64,000 nucleotides of DNA from Xestospongia bergquistia (lineage: Eukaryota > Porifera > Demospongiae > Haplosclerida > Petrosiidae). The stretch is taken from the NCBI GenBank assembly GCA_963965975.1, contig OZ014416.1:3534001-3598000 (forward strand), in the 5' to 3' direction. The notes below the pieces were generated by a model, which was not told the DNA's origin, made no database searches, and saw nothing but the letters and a program-made list of their open reading frames with translations. This document shows positions 61,701 through 64,000 of the stretch, in pieces (position 1 is the first letter of the stretch; each line of letters starts with the position of its first letter). A program made the translations under genes and the position numbers.

Positions 61701-64000
61701 ACTTTAGAAGGTTCAGAGAAGTTTATAAAGTAAACTGCTTAGTCTAAACGACTTTATGGCACTAACTAAATAAACAGCTATTAACAGTTTAGTAAGTTTG
61801 TTTGCATTAACGCTCTAAAGTCTTTAAGTTAAAGACTTTAGAAGGTTTAGACTATTCAGAGAAGTTTATAAAGTAAATTGCTTAGTCTAAAGGACTTTAT
61901 TGCACTAACTAAATAAACAGCTATTAACAGTTTAGTAAGTTAGTTTGCATTAACGCAATAAAGTCTTTAAGTTAAAGACTTTAGAAGGTTTAGACTATTG
62001 AGAGAAGTTTATAAAGTAAACTGCTTAGTCTAAAGGACACTATGGCACTAATTTAGTAAACAGCTATTAACAGTTTAGTAAGTTAGTTTGCATTAACGAT
62101 CTAAAGTCTTTAAAATAAAGACTTTAGAAGGTTTAGACTATTGAGAGAAGTTTATAAAGTAAACTGCTAAGTCTAAAGGACTTTATGGCACTAACTAAGT
62201 AAACAGCTATTAACAGTTTAGTAAGTTAGTTTGCATTAACGCTCTAAAGACTTTAAGTTAAAGACTTTAGAAGGTTTAGACTATTCAGAGAAGTTTATAA
62301 AGTAAACTGTTTAGTCTAAAGGACTTTATGGCACTAACTAAGTAAACAGCTATTAACAGTTTAGTAAGTTAGTTTGCATTAACGCTCTAAAGTCTTTAAG
62401 TTAAAGACTTTAGAAGGTTTAGACTATTGAGAGAAGTTTATAAAGTAAACTGCTAAGTCTAAAGGACTTTATCGCACTAACTAAATAAACAGTTATTAAC
62501 AGTTCAGAAAGTTAGTTCGCATTAACGCTCTAAAGTCTTTAAGTGAAAGACTTTAGAAGGTTTAGACTATTGAGAAAAGTTTATAAAGTAAACTGCTCAG
62601 TCTAAAGGACTTTATGGCACTAACTAAATAAACAGCTATTAACAGTTTAGTAAGTTATTTTGCATTAACGCAATAAGGTCTTTAAGTTAAAGAATTTAGT
62701 AGGTATAGACTATTAAAAGAAGTTTATAAAGTAAACTGCTAAGTCTAAAGGACTTTTTGCTACGAACTAAATAAACAGCTATAAACAGTTTAGTAAGTTA
62801 GTTTGCATTAACGCTCTAAAGTCTTTAAGGTAAAGACTTTAGAAGGTTTAGACTATTGACAGAAGTTTATAAAGTAAACTGCTTAGTCTAAAGGACTTTA
62901 TGGCACTAACTAAATAAACAGCTATTAACAGTTTAGTAAGTTAGTTTGCATTAACGCTCTAAAGACTTTAAGTTAAAGACTTTAGAATGTTTAGACTATT
63001 CAGAGAAGTTTATAAAGTAAACTGTTTAGTCTAAAGGACTTTATGGCACTAACTAAGTAAACAGCTATTAACAGTTTAGTAAGTTAGTTTGCATTAACGC
63101 TCTAAAGTCTTTAAGTTAAAGACTTTAGAAGGTTTAGACTATTGAGAGAAGTTTATAAAGTAAACTGCTAAGTCTAAAGGACTTTATGGCACTAACTAAA
63201 TAAGCAGCTATTAACAGTTTAGCAAGTTAGTTTGCATTAACGCTCTAAAGTCTTTAAGTTAAAGACTTTAGAAGGTTTAGACTATTGAGAAAAGTTTATA
63301 AAGTAAACTGCTCAGTCTAAAGGACTTTATGGCACTAACTAAATAAACAGTTATTAACAGTTTAGTAAGTTAGTTTGGATTAACGCAATAAGGTCTTTAA
63401 GTTAAAGACTTTAGTAGGTATAGACTATTAAAAGAAGTTTATAAAGTAAACTGCTCAGTCTAAAGGACTTTTTGCTACGAACTAAATAAACAGCTATAAA
63501 CAGTTTAGTAAGTTAGTTTGCATTAACGCTCTAAAGTCTTTAAGTTAAAGACTTTAGAAGGTTTAGACTATTGACAGAAGTTTATAAAGTAAACTGCTTA
63601 GTCTAAAGGACTTTATGACACTAACTAAATAAACAGCTATTAACAGTTTAGTAAGATTGTTCGCATTAACGCTCTAAAGTCTTCAAGTTAAAGACTTTAG
63701 AAGGTTTAGACTATTCAGAGAAGTTTATAAAGTAAGTGCTTAGTCTAAAGGACTTTATGGCACTAACTAAATAAACAGCTATTAACAGTTTAGTAAGTTA
63801 GTTTGCATTAACGCTCTAAAGTCTTTAAGTTAAAGACTTTAGAAGGTTTATACTATTGAGAGAAGTTTATAAAAAAACTGCTTATTCTAAAGGACTTTAT
63901 GGCACTAACTAAGTAAACAGCTATTAACAGTTTAGTAAGTTAGTTTGCATTAACGCTTTAAAGTCTTTTAGAAAAGACTTTAGAAGGTTTACGCTATAGA

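Larger units (their letters stand above)
27571..64000. repeat. 143-bp satellite DNA array, about 255 units, continues past the window
   Basis: Head-to-tail units of 143 bp (for example ATTAAC at 28260 and 28403) fill the rest of the window without interruption; GC is about 30 percent. Each unit centres on a perfect 29-nt dyad: TCTAAAGTCTTTAA, a single G, and its exact reverse complement. A second dyad AGTTTA-taaag-TAAACT is nested inside TTTAGAC ... GTCTAAA, and a looser third one pairs AACTAA with TTAGTT. Units differ by substitutions and rare 1-4 bp indels. Two linker types occur: ...GGACTTTATGGCACTAACTA and ...GGACTTAATGGGACTAACTA, the latter often followed by AGCATTCAGTTA. The second type is common only at about 27.7-37 kb. 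All frames contain stops. Function (centromeric, pericentromeric or subtelomeric) cannot be decided from sequence. Confidence 0.98.

Noticed and set aside
27571..64000. Appearance of a CRISPR-like regular array
   Set aside because: The entire 143-bp unit repeats, including the would-be spacers, and the context is eukaryotic. It is satellite DNA.

Overview
This looks like nuclear DNA of an AT-rich early-branching animal, most likely a demosponge. That placement is inference from three things: a gene model with many GT-AG introns of about 35-70 bp, decayed HECT/G2E3-like and 'integrase core' genes of types I associate with sponges and cnidarians, and very dense DNA transposons and tandem repeats. 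No bacterial signature is present: no operons, Shine-Dalgarno sites or long unspliced ORFs.

Layout. 1-4500 is an old, diverged complex tandem repeat carrying a 143-bp MITE (571-713). 4500-7470 is gene-poor and holds a 482-bp hAT-type MITE (6433-6914) with a perfect 8-bp target duplication. 7474-10082 is a complete-ended piggyBac element (TTAA on both sides) with a decayed, intron-containing transposase. 10083-13545 is gene-poor, with a minisatellite and an 855-bp non-autonomous element (12108-12962) with an 8-bp target duplication.

13546-21578 is a nearly identical tandem duplication of about 4 kb. Each copy carries a plus-strand, many-exon gene that I rebuilt by following GT-AG junctions. 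It encodes a ubiquitin-specific protease (USP, C19) domain followed by a Ulp1/SENP-type (C48) protease domain in one chain. This dual-protease gene is the most interesting protein-coding find.

21579-27570 is a graveyard: a non-LTR retrotransposon C-terminal remnant, ATT microsatellite, a three-copy 170-190 bp repeat, and an integrase-core pseudogene enclosed by two 318-bp inverted arms derived from a HECT-type E3 ligase gene.

27571 to the window end (more than 36 kb, over half the window) is an uninterrupted 143-bp satellite of about 255 units. Each unit carries a perfect 29-nt dyad plus further nested dyads. The array has higher-order structure: a period of about 4.86 kb (34 units) repeated twice at 40.07-49.74 kb, plus other long-offset duplications. 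It runs off the window, so its full size is unknown.

All family assignments come from reading motifs by eye; no database search was run. Exon boundaries of the protease gene are hypotheses supported by reading-frame continuity.
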